A stretch of 6,201 bases of DNA from RUG754 sp964345365 (GTDB taxonomy: Bacteria > Bacillota > Clostridia > Peptostreptococcales > Anaerovoracaceae). The stretch spans positions 1 through 6,201 of the forward strand of contig CAYFQR010000049.1 in NCBI GenBank assembly GCA_964345365.1, given 5' to 3'. Below, piece after piece: positions 4,913-6,201 of this stretch; positions within the stretch are counted from its first letter, which is position 1, and the number at the start of each line of letters is the position of its first letter. A program made the position numbers and the translations under genes. A model generated the notes under the pieces. That model was not told the DNA's origin. It did not search any database and saw only the letters and a list, made by a program, of their open reading frames with translations.

Positions 4913-5074
4913 ATGACGAACCTATTAAATAATGAAATTATGCGTAGACTTGGTCTAAAATCAAAAGAGACCTTTCGAAAGAACTATTTGAACCCGGCGA
5001 TTAAACTCGGCTTAATAAGTATGACAATCCCTGACAAGCCAAGAAGTAAAAACCAAAGGTACATAAGGAATTAG
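4913..5074 (+). CDS. Small winged-helix protein or gene remnant: C-terminus of an AlbA_2/AAA_4-type ATP-binding protein
   Basis: A frame of 53 codons starts at an ATG with GAGG 8 nt upstream and reads MTNLLNNEIMRRLGLKSKET at its start. The middle and end, FRKNYLNPAI, LGLISMTIPDKP and SKNQRYI, are the signature of the C-terminal winged helix of large proteins that combine an AlbA_2/AAA_4 (RecG-like, 'divergent AAA') ATP-binding domain with this DNA-binding end. The parent proteins are several hundred residues long and all the N-terminal domains are missing. The frame stays open upstream through an NKQD-coding repeat to a TGA at 4844-4846, which suggests a 3' fragment left by deletion. Against simple decay, it has a promoter with a perfect -10, a ribosome site and an intact stop, so a stand-alone DNA-binding peptide is possible. 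The domain identity is recognised from memory of the family, without a search. Confidence 0.6.
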   Translation: MTNLLNNEIMRRLGLKSKETFRKNYLNPAIKLGLISMTIPDKPRSKNQRYIRN

Positions 5075-5097
5075 AATAATCGATTTCAATATTTTAT

Positions 5098-5125
5098 AGG
5101 GGTCAGTTCAATTGAACTGACCCCT
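5098..5125. terminator. Perfect 28-bp palindrome between converging genes, probable bidirectional terminator
   Basis: AGGGGTCAGTTCAA is followed immediately by its exact complement, a 14-bp arm with no spacer. It lies between the plus-strand small frame (ends 5074) and the minus-strand surface-protein gene (ends 5159). T-rich sequence follows on the plus strand (5127-5150) and ATAAAAT on the other, so U tracts are imperfect. A dispersed REP- or MITE-like palindrome or a transposase target is an alternative. Confidence 0.55.
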
Positions 5126-5158
5126 GTTTAGTTTAGCTTTTTATTTTTTTGTATCAGC

Positions 5159-6201
5159 TTATCTCACGTAGATTGTCTTTACAACCGACCAGTTGCCGTA
5201 TGCGAGGTTACCGTTTGCGTTAGTGTAGCCTCTTCTGATTCTTACGTAGTAAGTTCCCGAAGAGAGATTTCTGATTCTGCCGGACTGGCTTATCTTGTAC
5301 TGAGGCTTGTCATTTACTCTGAGATACCTGTTGCCGCTGCTGAACTTGGAAGACTTCGAAACGCAAATCTGATATCTCTCTACACCGCTCTGCTTGGAAA
5401 ACCAAACTCTGACTTGCCCCTTGGAAGGCGATGTAACCTTTCTGATAACGCCCTTGTTAGGTTTAACTGTTAATGTCACTTCCTTAACGCCTGCTTCATA
5501 CTTGCCGAAAGCTTCAGCCTTAACGGTTATCGTAACGACTCCTACCTTGCCGCCTACCGTTACATTGCCGTATGCGTCTACGGTAGCTATGTCTTTATCG
5601 GAAGATGTGTATGTAATCTTACCGCCTGTTTCTACGGACGCATTTACATTAAACGACTTGCCGTTCGGATATCTGTTATATCTGGTGTATCGAGTAGTAA
5701 CGCTCTGGGTTTCGCCCGTAAGTTTGAAGGTTGCCTTAGCCGTGCCTTCGTAGCCGCCTTTTCCTGTAACTACTACGGTATATTCACCTGCAAGTCTGGC
5801 ATATGAACAGGCCTTGCCGTCAGTACCCAGGTAGCTTACCGAGTAATCCGCGCTGCTTAATGTCTTATAACCGTCCTTAACGGAAACAACTGTAGGAAGT
5901 GATACATTGTTACCTGTTGCCTTGTCGGTAGTCTTGTTAAGTGTAACTACGTATTTGCTTAGGTCAACGCCCTTAACCGTATATGTAAGAACCTGTGAAC
6001 CCATATACATGCCCTTACCGGTAACCGTTACGGTGTATGCACCCGTGTCCCTGATGGACGTTACAATGTGGCCAAGCGAATTCCTAACGGTGACATCATA
6101 GTGCTCACCCTCTCTCAGAAGAGAGCTGCCGTCCATTACACGAATCGTAGGAAGAGTGAGGTTCGAGCCTGTCCACTGAACTGACTTCGAATATGATGTG
6201 G
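5159..6201 (-). CDS. Cell-surface protein with Ig-like repeats, C-terminal part (5' end beyond window)
   Basis: The last 346 residues of an extracellular protein; the frame is open to the right edge, so the ATG at 6136 is internal. Two related modules of about 75-80 residues come first. Each has TGxNxxLPT, then DGxxxL, then AGxYTVxVTGKGxYxG; these are Ig-like surface repeats. They are followed by a Big_2-like domain (about 165-247: ITYTSSDKDIATVDAYGNV, then VGVVTITVKAEA) and a C-terminal fibronectin-III-like domain (about 250-346: SGVERYQICVS, LSSGTYYVRIRRG, YGNWSVVKTIYVR). No LPXTG motif, charged tail or membrane helix ends the protein, so any anchor (for example cell-wall-binding repeats) or secretion signal must be upstream. 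Proteins of this build serve as adhesins or wall-associated enzymes in anaerobic Firmicutes. The function of this one cannot be read from the visible part. It converges with the small winged-helix frame and shows no link to the arginine operon. Confidence 0.85.
   Translation of the reverse strand, partial: TSYSKSVQWTGSNLTLPTIRVMDGSSLLREGEHYDVTVRNSLGHIVTSIRDTGAYTVTVTGKGMYMGSQVLTYTVKGVDLSKYVVTLNKTTDKATGNNVSLPTVVSVKDGYKTLSSADYSVSYLGTDGKACSYARLAGEYTVVVTGKGGYEGTAKATFKLTGETQSVTTRYTRYNRYPNGKSFNVNASVETGGKITYTSSDKDIATVDAYGNVTVGGKVGVVTITVKAEAFGKYEAGVKEVTLTVKPNKGVIRKVTSPSKGQVRVWFSKQSGVERYQICVSKSSKFSSGNRYLRVNDKPQYKISQSGRIRNLSSGTYYVRIRRGYTNANGNLAYGNWSVVKTIYVR

Noticed and set aside
4690..4914. A minus-strand frame rich in CLLS repeats
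   Set aside because: The repeat is the antisense reading of the NKQD-coding 12-bp repeat, and the frame also crosses the GntR terminator.
5394..5753. Plus-strand frames (also 5907-6101) opposite the surface-protein gene
   Set aside because: They are antisense to a well-supported repeat protein, with no ribosome site or family resemblance.

Overview
The window most likely comes from a low-to-mid GC, Gram-positive anaerobe of the Firmicutes (Clostridia in the broad sense). The grounds are strong AGGAGG-type ribosome sites, very AT-rich intergenic DNA, an ArcD-type amino acid antiporter, and an Ig-like-repeat surface protein of the kind common in that group. No rRNA or tRNA is present to fix the taxonomy. 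A run of 10 Ns (717-726) shows that this is a scaffolded draft or metagenomic assembly.

Positions 331-3465, minus strand, hold a compact three-gene operon. In transcription order it encodes a DDAH-family amidinohydrolase, a 12-13-segment ArcD-like amino acid antiporter, and a second, closely similar DDAH. DDAH enzymes turn methylated arginines into citrulline plus methylamine or dimethylamine, so the simplest reading is import and hydrolysis of (methyl)arginine. A good promoter (TTGACA, 17 bp, TATTAT at 3652-3680) drives the operon through a leader of about 180 nt that contains repeated elements. A perfect 15-bp-stem terminator (56-90) closes it. Between the last gene and that terminator lie three degenerate copies of the gene's own 3' end, arranged as a 117-bp tandem duplication.

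Divergently on the plus strand (3992-4639) is a GntR-family, FCD-domain regulator, the obvious candidate controller. Its upstream region (3766-3958) is a tandem array of 40-bp repeats, each with a promoter-like core. The last repeat places a plausible promoter just ahead of the gene.

Beyond the regulator's terminator (4692-4727) is a promoter followed by a small hairpin, an NKQD-coding 12-bp repeat and a 53-codon frame (4913-5074). That frame matches the C-terminal winged helix of large AlbA_2/AAA_4-type ATP-binding proteins. It is either a remnant or a freed small DNA-binding protein. A perfect 28-bp palindrome (5098-5125) separates it from the converging 3' end of a large surface protein (5159 to the right edge, 5' end missing). 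That protein carries Ig-like repeats, a Big_2-like domain and a C-terminal fibronectin-III-like domain.
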